From Enoplolaimus lenunculus (taxonomy: Eukaryota; Nematoda; Enoplea; Enoplida; Thoracostomopsidae), in the NCBI GenBank assembly GCA_030248215.1, contig JASANG010001404.1, positions 1 to 64,000 on the forward strand: DNA of 64,000 bases, given 5' to 3'. The notes under the pieces are model-generated. The model made no database searches. It was not told the origin of the DNA and saw only the letters and a program-made list of their open reading frames with translations. Made by a program: the position numbers and the translations under genes. Of this stretch, positions 12,868 through 24,417 are shown piece by piece (within the stretch, counting starts at the first letter, position 1; each line of letters starts with the position of its first letter).

Positions 12868-13062
12868 GGCCGATGTAAAGATTCAGGGGCGGAACGTTTT
12901 TCTGTGGACCTGCAATAGAGTAAGCTAAGCTTTAGACTAGTTTTTTGTGTGGCTTAAGCTTAGACTTAGGAATATAATCATTTTTACGCTTACGCTTAGG
13001 CTTAGGTTTAGGTTTACGAATATGCTTATAATACTGTTTCGCCCCTGTTCTTTACACTGGCC
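12868..13062. mobile_element. TTAGGC-family MITE (A1) with perfect 8-bp duplication
   Basis: Inverted ends GGCCGATGTAAAGAT and the complement of GGCCAGTGTAAAGAACAG flank a core with TTAGGCTTAGG. The 8-bp sequence CATATTTC lies directly on both sides, which fixes the element ends and shows transposition. Confidence 0.9.
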
Positions 13063-13074
13063 CATATTTCTAAC

Positions 13075-14840
13075 GCCATTTAAACTCACGCTATAAACTG
13101 CTTAAACACTAAGGTAAAAGTCAACCCATAGCGGTATTTAGGGCTTTGTTTCAATTAAACAAATTGGTTTAAGGCGACACAAAACCGTTTGTGGGTGAAA
13201 AATAACGCCGCGTATCCGGTTGACAGGTTTCAATTGTAACGAACACAGACTTTCGATGAGCTTTTAGAGCGGTGTGAACTGAAAGAAATAAATTCGGGCA
13301 GTTTGAGCACAAGCGGACATCAGAGGGTACTCTCTGACTCTGAGATATTTTTTGAACTCGTCTGCGCAAACACTTCCGCTATAAAATTTTGATAAAATTA
13401 CGTTTGGTTTCTTGCTCGTTTCGGACGGGATGGTTTTGACAATTAAATTGTGATGCTCGGAATGTGGTCGCCTCGTTTGTCGGATCCGCAGCCGTGTGAC
13501 CCGGCTAGATTTTGTGCCAAGCACCGCATTAACCGCCGACCAATTTTTGGACCCGAAATTTGTGAATTGTTTTGTTCAGCGTATGTGCATAGTTGATGTG
13601 TTACGCTCTTGCCATGCCTATTAGTAGTTAGATATTAGCTGAAACGAATTTTTACATTATTTGGCCGGGTCAATTTTTGCACCATTTGGCAGGGGTGGTT
13701 TGAGGGTGTAGGATATTCGTTTTCACGCTAGGAAATGTTTTTGATTTCAAGCTTTGGCTTCTGCAACTCCAGCGACTTCCACTCTCTCATTTGTTACGTT
13801 AACAATTTCGTAAGTAGAAAACAATTATATCGGACATCGTTAACTTTATTTTTTGCTGAGGTTAGCCTGTAAGCGTACAATGGTCATTTTGTCGTGTTTT
13901 TAATAGTTACGGGGACATCCATGTGGTCACCCACCGAGACGTGCTAACAGATGCAGTTTCACCTCATTGCTTAATAACCAATTATAATGCAGGTAGGTAT
14001 ATAGAATTAAAATCGCTTTTATGCTAAATCTTAAACCACAGTTATAATCCGGTTGAGGGACCTCGGACGGCTTTGGACTGCCCTCGGATCCGCCGGTGAC
14101 GTCATTTCACATGAATTATTTACCGTAAAGGTTATATTTGCGCTTGCTTACGTCATTCGTTATACTCAAATGCTGGATAAAGTCAAAGTGTTTCCATTAA
14201 ACTACATTTTAATTGCGTTCGAAAAAGTTTTCAAACGCTTAATTCAAACATCTGCTTGTGGTTTGGCAAATTGTTTACATTCGGTTTAATTTTGCCTGAT
14301 TCGGCAGTTGTTCGCATTTTAGTTCATGGTTTGAATTTTAATTTCTCAAAATTTTTAAAAAATCTTGTATTTGGGCTGCTGGAACCCGGTCTGTATACGT
14401 AAAATATGATCATTTGAAAAAGAATAAACAGGTCTCATATGAAACTGACAATTTCCCAAACGTGTAAGGTTGAGGTTTTAGGCTTAGAAAAACGTTTGAA
14501 AGTGTCCAAGAGCCGAAACCTTCCTACAGAACGTGAGCCCTGAATTATGTGCCCCATAACGGCTTATGCTGGCGACGGACTCGCGATGTGTAAATGGTAT
14601 ACGAAACAGGTGTTTGTCTTCGAAATCTGATAGTTTTTAATGTCTCGGTTTGAAGTCTACTGTATCAATTTGTCAACAATCAACTGTTTGTGAGCAAGAA
14701 TTTTCAATCCACTCTCGTATACCGTTTGTTTTTAAAATACTGCTCAAATCCAAGTTATTAGCTATGTAATTTCGCTTATTTATACAAAACTTTGCACTGA
14801 AACAAAACCAAATACAGCCCACCAACGGGACCGTAGTCAA
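13075..14840. other. No gene recognised
   Basis: Contains open frames of 66-86 codons (for example minus strand 13264-13524 and plus strand 14053-14289) without splice-site context or a recognisable domain. They are not called as genes. Confidence 0.4.
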
Positions 14841-14844
14841 GCGT

Positions 14845-14998
14845 TGGCCGGTGTGCTGGGGCGGAGGGCTGTGAGCGGCTCTGGAAACATTTGCCCACCC
14901 CCCTAGAAAATTTTCAACTTTGCTTGTAAGTACTTAGAAACCCTTGAACGCCCTTTCTGAAACATATTTAGCCCAACCTGGCAAGGTAAGCTGAATAC
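14845..14998. mobile_element. GGGCCCGTAGCC-family MITE, degraded
   Basis: Contains the family words CTAGAAAATTTTCAA, CTTGCTTGTAAGT and CCTGGCAAGGTAAGCTG. Further degraded copies are at about 15367-15518 and 15890-15985. Confidence 0.55.
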
Positions 14999-15366
14999 GG
15001 ACCTGCCCACCAGTGATCCTGAGCTAAATTATGGTTAGGATTTAAATCAAGTATGCAATTTTCTGGGAAGACTAGCAACTTTGTCCATTATAACTACAAT
15101 ATTCTATGTTGCTACGATCGTATTTTTTCTCTAAGTTTAAAGCTTTCTGCCTGTCCCAGTCGTCAAGTTTTTAAAACCTGCCAGGATGTTGCAAACCTGT
15201 AATATTCAGGTTTGTTTGGCAAAAAAGTTTTCATATGTAAAATTATAGTGTTTTACCGTCTTTGCTTACGCTAAAAAACTAAATAAGCCTTAGAGAATTG
15301 GCTACTGAAACCAAAAAAATCGTCTGCGACAGCGAAAAACATCCAAAACATACGCGTAGCCACAGC

Positions 15367-15518
15367 AGGGACAGGGCGACCATCCCGTTTTAAAAACTTT
15401 TTGCCCACTCCCCTACAGTATTTTTAATCTTGCTTGTAAGTCATCGAAAATGTTGTATATACGCATCTACTGTGAAAAATTTTAACCCTAGCAAGGTGAG
15501 CTGGCTACGGGTTTGACT
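15367..15518. mobile_element. GGGCCCGTAGCC-family MITE, degraded
   Basis: Same word order as the neighbouring copies (CTTGCTTGTAAGTCATCGAAAA, then AGCAAGGTGAGCTGGCTACGGG). Confidence 0.55.
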
Positions 15519-15694
15519 CAAGACTAACAAAAGTTACCTGATGCACGCATGATATTGTGAAAGTTTTATAATTTCCTCTTTTTTAGTTTTATGTGACATG
15601 AAACAGGATGCCCCAGTTATAAATTTTATTCAATCTGGAATGTTAACCTATTACTTACTTAGTCTGCTACATTTCCAATGCCGAGTCTAAGCCC

Positions 15695-15985
15695 AAGTGG
15701 TTCAGGGATGAACCGTTTGTCCGCGTGACTGCAATAGAGTAAGCTTAACCTTTAGACTAATTTTTTGCTTTGGCTTAAACTTAGGCCTAGGCTTCTAGTT
15801 ACTATCTTGTTATTGCGCTGACGCTTAGCCTTATTATCTAACGTTTTAACCTTTTAGGAATATGCTTATGCTGCTGTTACAACCCCGGACACCTTGCTTG
15901 TAAGTCAACGAAAACCTTTGTAGGCCCCTCCTGAAATTGTTTTTGCCCATCCTAGCACGATGAGCTGGCTACAGGTCTATACAGC
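15695..15985. mobile_element. Degraded TTAGGC-family MITE followed by GGGCCCGTAGCC fragment
   Basis: GACTGCAATAGAGTAAGC and CTTAGGCCTAGGC mark a decayed A-family copy. GTAAGTCAACGAAAACC and GAGCTGGCTACAGG mark a fragment of the hAT-like family. Confidence 0.5.
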
Positions 15986-16188
15986 CCTCATCTATGCATG
16001 GCGTGCCTCATAAGTCTACTCTGTCTATACGTTTCTTGAAACTTTCGTGCGTTGATGAAGCACGTTTCACTTTATAATTTTGTGTTTGGTTACTCAAGTC
16101 CGAACAAATTTAATTCCTTCTGGCTACAAGGTCTCTAAATTTCAAATTCTAAAGTTTTCACTTGTCTTTGTCTAAAATTTAAAGTTTA

Positions 16189-16380
16189 TTGTCTATGTGC
16201 CGACAAAAAGGCTATACTATAAAGCGCATAAATTCGCTTAATACAGAAATACCCTGTAGTGTCATGCGGTCCCAAGTAAAAGAAACCTGTGATACAGAAT
16301 GGACTCGACCGGATTTTAATGATAATCACTGGGTTCAGTCCTGCGGCCGGACTTATAAATTTGTCACTTTAGCTTTATAG
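16189..16380 (+). other. Open frame of unknown meaning, possible orphan exon
   Basis: A 63-codon frame, less AT-rich than its surroundings, encoding a cysteine-containing stretch (IPCSVMRSQVKETCDTEW and WVQSCGRTYKF). It lies just upstream of the candidate first exon of the three-finger gene. No good acceptor or donor fits it, and no family was recognised. It may be a decayed exon or chance. Confidence 0.2.
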
Positions 16381-16435
16381 ACCCATGTTTTAACAGCGTT
16401 TAATAGTACTGCCACATTTAAATGAAACATTAGCT

Positions 16436-19400
16436 ATGAAATTACTTGGTATATTTTCTGTTCTTTATAATTATACGTTGAATGAATCAAGTAAGTTGTC
16501 GTCGTTTTGGCTCCTTTTGAATTTGAATTTAATTTTTTGCGGTGCTATTTGTAGCAGCTGAAGCGCTAATCGATTAGATTTTTCAGTGTCTGATAATAGC
16601 TTACTTTGAGTGATAAGGTATTTATGAGGCTCAAGCTTAAACTAGCTATCGAAAAGGTCTTTCCTATCTATGTCTAAACCGTTACCTATATTCTTTCAAT
16701 TTTGGCCAATGTTTAAAGAACAGCAGCGGAACAGTATTATAAGCATATCTGTAAACCAAAGCCTGAGGGGGTAAATAAGAGGGGGTCCCAATTTTGAGTC
16801 CCAATCAATAGGAGTCCGTATCCCTAATAAGAGTCCGTAATGGAACATCCACGTTATACTGCACGCGCTACTGCAAAAAATATCTGGGAATGAGTAAGGC
16901 CCGACGTCGTTTTAACACACTCTATTACGAGACCACTATAAAGTCCGATAGTCCCTAACGAGGACGTAAAGACATATCTCACTGTGTTCATATAGCATCG
17001 CAAACATACATAACAACGACACAAGCACATATATATACGTATTTAATTTACTTAGTTTTTTACCTTTTGTCCCAACTCCGTTCGGACAGTGTCGGAACAA
17101 TTAATTGTGTCTACGTACCGTACAAAATTGGACAAATTTTTACATTAGCGCAGGCGCATTATAACGTGGATGATCCATAAGCGGATAGTCCCTAAACCCT
17201 AATTAGAGTCCATAAATGTCAATTATCTCTAATTGTAGCGCATTAATGACTCCAGGACCTAATAAAGCTGAGTTCGAAACTTTAAAGCGCGCTTTAGTTT
17301 TGAAAGTAACATTCCAAAGTATAACTTTGCATTATCGCTCAAGTTTTAGATACAAGGCAAAAAAGTTTAATTGAACGAATAGCTGCAATACCGGATATCT
17401 ATCAGTAAGGAAGGGTGGCGGAGGGCTGGTTGAAAGTAAATAACGGTCCGTAACTGAATAACAAAGGGGGTTCCCTCTGGAGAGGCCAAATAAATATCAG
17501 TCCCCACGTCTTATTCGGGTCGCTACAGTAAGCGTAACCGTAAGAATGAGCATATCGCTAAGCCTAAGCCTAAGCCAAAGCCAAAGCCAAGCAAAAAATG
17601 TTTGTAACGTAAGAAATCTACTTACGGAGTTTTTATAGAACATATCTCCCACTTCCCTATAAAATTCTTAGCTACGCCCATAGAAAGTCCCAGGTTTATT
17701 ACAAGTTTTCAAATACGCCAAATACCGCAGCAACAAAACTCAAAATTCACAACGTTTCTCATAGGATTATTGTTCAACATTTGCGTCTGACCTGTTGCCA
17801 ATTGGTGGGCATAACAGTAGCCTAAGTACTATTTCTAAGCCTAAATATAAACCTTAAATCTCAACGTAATGATGTGCCTAAAACTAGGTATTAGCATAAG
17901 CTCAAATCTAATATTACACCCTACTCAATGACAGTACCTCGGGAAAACGGGACGCTCCTAAAAGTAAAACGGGACTGCGTTACACACGGTTGGTACCAGT
18001 AGCTCAGTGCTCTACAAACATTATCAAATACTAAAGAATCATTGCATTAATAATTGTTTTAATGATTGTTTTATTAATTAATAATTGTTTTAATAATAAT
18101 TCTAAATAATTGTTTTAATGATTGTTTTAATAATTAATAATTGTTTTAATGATTGTTTTATTAATTAATAATTGTTTTAATAATAATTTTAAATAATTGT
18201 TTTAATGATTGTTTTATTAATTAATAATTGTTTTTATAATAAGTTTAAATAATTGTTTTAATGATTGTTTTATTAATTAATAATTGTTTTAATAATAATT
18301 TTAAATAATTGTTTTAATGATTGTTTTATTAATTAATAATTGTTTTAATAATAATTTTAAATAATTGTTTTAATGATTGTTTTATTAATTAGTGATTGTT
18401 TTAATAATTAATAATTGTTTTATTAATTAATAATTGTTTTAATAATAATTTTAAATAATTGTTTTAATGATTGTTTTAATAATTAATAATTGTTTTATTA
18501 ATTAATAATTTAATAATTTTAAATAATTGTTTTAATGATTGTTTTAATAATTAATAATGGTTTTAATACTAATTTTAAATTGTTTTGATGATTGTTTTAG
18601 GAAATCGAGAACCACCAAAAATTGAATGCTTCTGTACGCGACCATTCTGTACAACACATCACTGCCAGGGAACGTTTTGCCTTATTGGATTCACTAAGAA
18701 AGGTAAGTGATTTCTGTGTCAAATTAGAATTGTAAAATTAACCTCAGAGTTAATATTTTCAGTTTCGCTAAATCTTTATTCAGCCCATACGTAAAAAGCC
18801 AGACTGTATACTAACCGTTTAAACTATTTTTTTACGCAGGCTTAGACCTTTAGGCATAGTTATGCGCTTGGGACCGTAGCTAAGACGAGGCCAGAATTGC
18901 TCGCTCTCTTCTGGAAATGTTAGCTCTCTTGAAAATTTTGATTGTAAGTCGAAGAAAACCTTTGTATGCCCCTCCTGAAAATTTTTAGCCCTCTCTAGCT
19001 AAGTGAGCTGGCTACGGGCCTGTATACGCTTATGCCTAGGATTACGAATATGCTTATACTACTGTTACGCCCCTCAAAGTAACATTGATCCAAACTGTAA
19101 TGCAGGATAGTCCGTTCGAATCTATATTTCTAAGTGTACCTGCACTAGAACTTAGGTCAACCTGTTCTTGATTAATAGAACAATCTGGTTAGATCACTTT
19201 TTAGGCTTGTATATATACTTTATACATTACTGTAGTGACCTGTTTAAGAGGTGGACTGATATTTATTTGGTCTCTTAGAGGGAACCCCATGTTATTTGGT
19301 TACGGACTTTTAAACATAAGTATGCTTAAAAGTTTTGATCTCAACTTTATTTCGCCCTCGAGTCATTTATGCACTACAATTAGGAAGAATTTTATAGACT

Positions 19401-22302
19401 CTAATTAGGGTTTGGGACTCTATCGGTTTACGGATTATTTTTATTAGGGATACGCACTCCTATTGATTGGGACTCAAAATGGAGACCCCCTCTTATTACC
19501 TCCTCTTATTCGGGTCACTACAATAACGGTGCTACTTTAACTTTCACAGTATTTAAATTAAGAATTAACCTGTTAGTTTTTCTCGCTTGCGGATCCATAG
19601 CGGGGGTGTGGGGCCGCTCGGAAAAGTTCTCTGGAGAAAACACAATTTTTCCCGCAGAATTTTTAGTGATAAAATCGTAAAGCTCCCTCCCTTACAATTT
19701 TTGCGGTTCATAACATTTCCAGCCCGCCCCCATCGTCAAAATTTTTTAGATCCGCCTCTGGTTCTTCGAACTGTTTTACTGACACAACTTTGCTTTCAGT
19801 GTTGTACATACGTTTAACGCACTTTTTAGCTTACCGTGTTCGATGTCATCTTGATTTTAATATTATTTTCTCCTTATTCCTATCTGCAAATGGAGTGTCG
19901 GTGTCGTTGTTCTGTTTTTGACTTAGATCCTTCTTTCTACTAATATTTTTTGATTCTTGTACAATTTTGCCCTACAAGCTTAAGCTAGGGCTCCGGCATA
20001 TAGGCGTCTAAGGTTTATGTTTCGGAAAACGCTTTCGCTAAGATAGTGTGGTCCATGCATAGACCAAGAGCGGACCGTTTTTCAGCGAGATTGCCATAGA
20101 CTAAGCGTAAGCATTAGATTAATTTTTTTCAGTTAGGCTTAGACTTAGGCTTAGGTGTAGACTTCCTTACGCTTAAAATTAGGATTAGGTTTCAACTTAG
20201 GCTTAGTTATAACCTTATACTACTATTACGGTCCTATTCTACACATTCGTCAACATTGTGTACAATTTTACCGAAGCATAACCTTGAGCCTAAGCCTTAT
20301 GGGACATCCACGTTATAGCGCTCGCGATAGTGCAAAAAATGTCTGGGTCTGAATAAAGCCCTACGTCGTTTTAGCACACTCTATGTACGAGAACACTATG
20401 AAATCCGGTAATCCTTAACGAGGCTTACCATATTCTTAGCCAAAATTTTACATTAGCGTGAGCATAGCGTGGATGATCCATTGGCCTATACTTTAAATGT
20501 GGGGTAAAAGAAGAAGTGTACAACAGCCTTTTCCACTAATCGAAATGTTTTACCTTTCCAAACGTTATGAAACCTATTTTCATTTGCATATACATGCAAT
20601 GGCGGATCCATGGGGGGGCCACCCCGGCCGTGGCCCCCCCAACAGCATCTCGACAAAAATTATATAGCAATTTTATGGCAATAGTTCGTGGTTTGTGTGT
20701 GGGTGAAAAAATTAGTTTATTACTTGTGAAATTTTGGCCCCCCATTTTCAAATCCTGGATCCGCCACTGTATACATGCGTATGCCTAGCCGAAACCTAAG
20801 CATAAACGTTGAAATATTTTCAAAATTCAAGTAATTGCTATAGTATTTTAGTGTACACAATTCGTTGATCCTGATTATAATGCATCGTCGACAGTACAAC
20901 TTGTACACGAGGTGCAAAAATGAAAAATGCATTCCACAATACTATCGAAAATTTGAACTGAAATTTTGATTACTGTTTTGAATGCAACTTTTACACAACG
21001 CAGATATTCCACGTTAAAGATAAATTGTTGATCGACACTTAAACGCATTGATTACACGTGTCGAGTTTAAATATCGCTGTTCTGTACGTATAATTGATCG
21101 TACGAAACTAAATTTTTGTCATTTTGGACCTCGTGTACAAGTTTTATTGTGGAGGATGCATAATAATTTGCGTGTGTAAACTTTAAAGATTAACTACTAC
21201 CGGGCATTCTATTTTTATAGTTAAGATGGCCCATGTATAGAACAGGGCCGGATCGTTTTCTTCGTTGCTGGAGTCAGTTTAGCTTTAAACTAACTTTTTT
21301 CGCTTAAACTTAGGCATAGGCTTAGGAATAGGCTCATCTTACACTTAGGCTTAGGAATAAGATTATGCTACTGAGCGGGCTCTGTTCTATAAATTGGACA
21401 TTTAAGATTTATGAAATGTTTTCGTTCCAGTAAACCGGTAAGCACACGGCGCTGCGTGAACGTTCATTTCTACCACGAGAGAGTAATCTTCAACGCTATT
21501 TCACAAACGAAGCTTTAATTCATCCACGTTTTCCCTATCGCTTGCTTCGATTCGACGTTTTGCCGTGCGTGTGTATTTTTCTAAACATTTCTTTTATTTT
21601 AGTTGTTTTTTTAAGATTTTTGTTTATTAATTTTTTATTAACTTTCAAACAATTCTATAGACCGCTGCGTAATAATTTTTTTCTTCAAAAAATTACATAG
21701 CTACCATCACAAAAATACTCAATTTTGCAGCGAAAGTTGTCAAAACGTGTTGCCCGGTTTCAATGGCGTCCTATTCACGAACGGATTTGTCGGATCGTTG
21801 TTATCGTAGCGAAATTGAGCCGTGGACCGAATTTTGTATCTGCCGTTCAGCACATTTCTGCAACCGATTTAGTCAAATACGTCAGTTCCACGCCGCACAA
21901 GGAGCCAACGAACAAGAACTCGCGCAACCAACAACCAATCAGAAGTCGTCCTTAGACGTCAACGATAGGAATAGGCAAAATGTCGCGCGACGCGGTAGTA
22001 GCAGACGAATGAGTTACGGTACTTTGCGAGGACAGCCTGGGACTTCACGGTCAGGATATACCAGAATTAGCCCGATCTTGAGCGCTGCAATAGTGGACTG
22101 TGTCCAAGTTCAATTGCCTGATTTAATTCGATCAGAGCTTACCATTGGAGCACTCGATGGTTCGAACGATGACAAAAGCTTGGATTCAAGTTCAGGAATC
22201 ACAACGCGATATTTAACGGTTTTGTTAATATTGATTCCAATTTCAATTGCCGCTATTGCTGTGTTATGTATTGCGGCGAATTATTACTGTAAACAGTGTT
22301 AA
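16436..22302 (+). CDS. Ly6/uPAR-like three-finger protein, membrane-anchored, three exons
   Basis: Proposed exons are 16436-16490, 18601-18702 and 21731-22302, all joined in phase 1, giving about 242 residues. Exon 1 encodes a short hydrophobic start (MKLLGIFSVLYNY) and ends at GTAAGT. Exon 2 follows TTTTAG and encodes PPKIECFCTRPFC, then THHCQGTFC. Exon 3 follows TTTTGCAG and supplies KVVKTCCPV, DRCYRSE, WTEFCICRSAHFCNRF, a Ser/Gly/Asn-rich linker, a membrane segment of about 23 residues near the C-terminus, and the tail NYYCKQC. The C.C....C....C.G..C and final C.C....CN spacing is that of three-finger domains, which act at the cell surface or as secreted ligands. There are eleven cysteines, one more than usual. 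Exon 1 is the least certain part. Exons 2 and 3 are supported by matching phases and a continuous cysteine pattern. The exact ligand or role is unknown. Confidence 0.72.
16704..17605. mobile_element. Three-deep nest: TTAGGC MITE, mariner-like MITE, Harbinger-like MITE
   Basis: The outer halves (16704-16771 and 17532-17605) belong to the TTAGGC family (GGCCAATGTTTAAAGAACAG start, CAAGCAAAAAATG end). Inside lies a member of the GACCCGAATAAGAGG family ending TTATTCGGGTCGCTACAG. That in turn is split by an element at 16841-17177. The whole nest lies in intron 1 of the three-finger gene. Confidence 0.75.
16841..17177. mobile_element. Harbinger-like MITE, CATCCACGTTATA ends, TAA duplication
   Basis: The inverted ends TGGAACATCCACGTTATA and its near complement close at TATAACGTGGATGATCCA. 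TAA stands on both sides, and the host sequence reads through once the element is removed. A TWA duplication is typical of PIF/Harbinger. No transposase was seen. Confidence 0.8.
17798..17972. mobile_element. Degraded TTAGGC-family MITE (A2)
   Basis: CATAACAGTAGCCTAAG at one end and GGGACGCTCCTAAAAGTAA at the other, with a decayed CCTAAG core. Confidence 0.55.
18047..18600. repeat. AT-rich minisatellite ending at the exon 2 splice acceptor
   Basis: Tandem units of roughly 60 bp built from AATAATTGTTTTAATGATTG and TTATTAATTAATAATTG. The last unit supplies the TTTTAG acceptor of exon 2 of the three-finger gene, so the array lies flush against the exon. Confidence 0.85.
18775..19090. mobile_element. 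TTAGGC MITE (A2) carrying a nested GGGCCCGTAGCC MITE
   Basis: The inner element (about 18870-19022, GGACCGTAGC to CTACGGGCCTG) is flanked by TATGCGCTT and TATACGCTT, an 8-9 bp duplication with one change. The outer TTAGGC element resumes on the far side and ends with the TACTGTTACGCCCCTCAAAG terminus. Confidence 0.7.
19230..19523. mobile_element. Mariner-like MITE, CTGTAGTGACC family
   Basis: Inverted ends CTGTAGTGACC and GGGTCACTACAA are flanked by TA. Internal words TGATATTTATTTGG, GAGGGAACCCC and ATTGATTGGGACTCAAAATGG are shared with the copies at 51131 and 61413. Confidence 0.75.
19590..19760. mobile_element. hAT-like MITE, GCGGATCC family
   Basis: GCGGATCCATAG and AGATCCGCCTCTG ends, with ATAAAATCGTAAAGCTCCCTCC inside, as in the elements at 6426 and 58107. 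Confidence 0.65.
20050..20250. mobile_element. Degraded TTAGGC-family MITE (A1)
   Basis: GGTCCATGCATAGACCAAGAG start, GGCTTAGACTTAGGCTTAGG core, TACTACTATTACGGTCC end. Confidence 0.6.
20300..20480. mobile_element. Harbinger-like MITE, short copy
   Basis: Inverted ends TGGGACATCCACGTTATA and GTGGATGATCCA flank a 180-bp body that is closely related to the copy at 16841, including the ACGTCGTTTTAGCACACTC segment. Confidence 0.7.
20597..20769. mobile_element. hAT-like MITE with perfect 8-bp duplication
   Basis: Ends CAATGGCGGATCCA and TGGATCCGCCACTG are inverted repeats, and TATACATG flanks both sides exactly. An 8-bp duplication with CAG/CAA ends is the hAT pattern. No transposase is present. 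Confidence 0.88.
21228..21400. mobile_element. TTAGGC-family MITE, intron 2 of the three-finger gene
   Basis: GGCCCATGTATAGAACAGGG start and CGGGCTCTGTTCTATAAATTGG end, with TTAGGAATAGG words inside. It lies about 330 bp before the exon 3 acceptor. Confidence 0.65.
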
Positions 22303-22755
22303 TTAGGGTATTACCGGAAGTCTGGCTTACGGTTACGCTTGTGGTACGTTTCACTTCCGTTTGCGGTGTTAATGACTAGGACTTTGTTTTCTCTTAATAC
22401 AAAGACAACTCTTGTGGGGAAACCTTAAAAAGTTTGGCCGAAATGTTTTCTGAAATCTTAACCGCAAGCGCATGAACCGTACGTTTCACATGGTTAGACT
22501 TTCATGGTATTAGTTACTAAGCCCTTTACCCATGGAGTATACCGTGAGCAAGTGAAAATATTTATATGAGAAAAGGTTAATGGAAAAAATTTCAGTCACC
22601 GTCTTTAAAACGCAACGCTTGTAACAAGTGTACTTTAGATTTTAGCTTAGATTAAGCCATCCCGCGTATTCGTTATTAGCAAATCGTACTTTAGCTTATG
22701 AACCTTTAGCATAAGATTAAACTACTTTTGCTCATTCCCAAATTATATTTCCGAT
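22303..22755. other. Downstream of the three-finger gene, nothing further recognised
   Basis: AT-rich sequence after the stop codon. No AATAAA was seen close by, so the transcript end is not placed. Confidence 0.4.
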
Positions 22756-22756
22756 A

Positions 22757-23000
22757 CTGTAGTGACACAAATAAGTGGTGGTAAGAAGAGGGTCCCCATT
22801 TTGACTCGCAATCAATAGGCGTCTGCATTCTTAATTAGAGTCCGTTACTGGGTAGAGTCCATAAGTTCTAAGTTGGTTGTAAGTTGAGTACATAATAATC
22901 CGTTACTGGGTAGAGTCCATAAGTTCTAAGTTGGTTGTAAGTTGAGTACATAATAATCCGTTACTGGATAGAGTCCATAAGTCCTTAGTTAAGGACATAA
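22757..23000. mobile_element. Truncated mariner-like MITE with 63-bp tandem units
   Basis: Begins CTGTAGTGACACAAATAAG after TA. Its interior has about 2.5 tandem copies of a 63-bp unit containing TACTGGGTAGAGTCCATAAG. The right terminus is missing. Confidence 0.65.
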
Positions 23001-24415
23001 AAGAGACCAAAGCAGAAGAATGACTTATACTGCGTAAATATGTAACAGACGCTCAGACAACGCGCATAAATTTTATTGAATCCCGAAAAAAAATTAACGA
23101 ACATGGCAATCGAAAAAATGTCTTGGAACAAACAAGCTTTCAACTTATACTGTCTACAATATTCTTATTACTTACTAATAAAGTACATTAAAGCTATAAT
23201 ATTAAAGCTGGACCGCCCAACATACGTATTTTGGCCAACTTTCCAGCATCCTATTCACAATATTTTCTCAAAACAGAAATGTGTTTGTTCTGTGGAAAGA
23301 ACATTTGCATGCAGATTGTTGTGTGTTCGCAATGTTTTGCGTATTGCGCAAAACCGTCTGACTAGTATTATATTATTTTCATTAGGTGTGTCTATCAAAT
23401 CAATGTGAGTTAGAGAATATATATGTCGTAGCCCAAGCCGTAATTCAGCCCAATTGCGAATTGTTCTAGTTCATGGCGGAAATCTTTCTTGTAGCTATGG
23501 GTAACAAGACTTCGGTTTCATACTTACTCACGTGAGTGTATCAGGCAATTTTTAGCAATACTTATAGCTACGGTGATTTTCTGTATTTTTTCAAAGATAT
23601 TGTAAAAAAATAAACCAGACTGGTAAAAAAAACTCACTGTACTGAGCCGTGTTAATGTGCAACTTTTAAGGTTCATTATCTTGGCATCTAGAAGGGCTAC
23701 GAGCAGACATATTGACATAATCCATATCGATAGGTCAATTTTTCGAAACCCTAGCTATGCAAAACATTTTAATTTTCTGTCGGTATACATATGGGTAGCC
23801 AAAAAAGGTAGTGTGTACGTGTACCGCTATCGGCATAGTAACAAAACACAAACCAAGCGTACAATTCTAAACGTGTACCCTGCATTTACACATTTAGAAA
23901 CAAAGTTTTTCAAGTATGTACAACTCGAATACTTATCGCTTTAGATTTATTATGTTCTATCTTTTGATCTTTTGTTTTATTTATACAAAATTATCAGCCC
24001 CAATTTTTTCAGCACAGTTACCCAAAATTACGTATGTGGTCATTCGAGAGTGTTCCAATAGCCAACACCAGCTTAGCTTTTAAGCTAACTAAAGATATGA
24101 GAAGTTGTGCTTGCTGTTATGTGAAGGGGCGGCGAAGCCTACTACCCATAAGCAGAATCTTAAGCTTAAATTGTGCCAAAATATAACCATTTGAAACTCT
24201 GTGGGTGGAAAAGGTGCATGCCTGAGCGTTTATTTTCTGTTTTACACCCATAAATTAAGCTTTTTACTACGTTTTTGGGTGTATGCATTGTTGTTTTTCG
24301 TTTATTTTGGCGTCTTGCATGGAATTTATGTTGCATACTGCGTATATTTTTTTGTTCGACTGATTTTAAGTCACGTGCACTTTTCGCTCATTTGTCAGCA
24401 ACTTTAGTCTGACAG
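23000..24415. other. No gene recognised
   Basis: Short frames only. A cysteine-rich frame after CAAAACAG at 23277 was examined as a possible exon but lacks the three-finger spacing and a donor. Confidence 0.4.
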
Positions 24416-24417
24416 CT

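Noticed and set aside
14053-14289. 78-codon plus-strand frame as a small gene
   Set aside because: No splice context, no homology that I recognise and AT-driven composition. Such lengths occur by chance here.
23277-23361. Cysteine-rich frame as exon 2 of a second three-finger gene
   Set aside because: The cysteine spacing does not match, and it reaches a stop without a usable donor.
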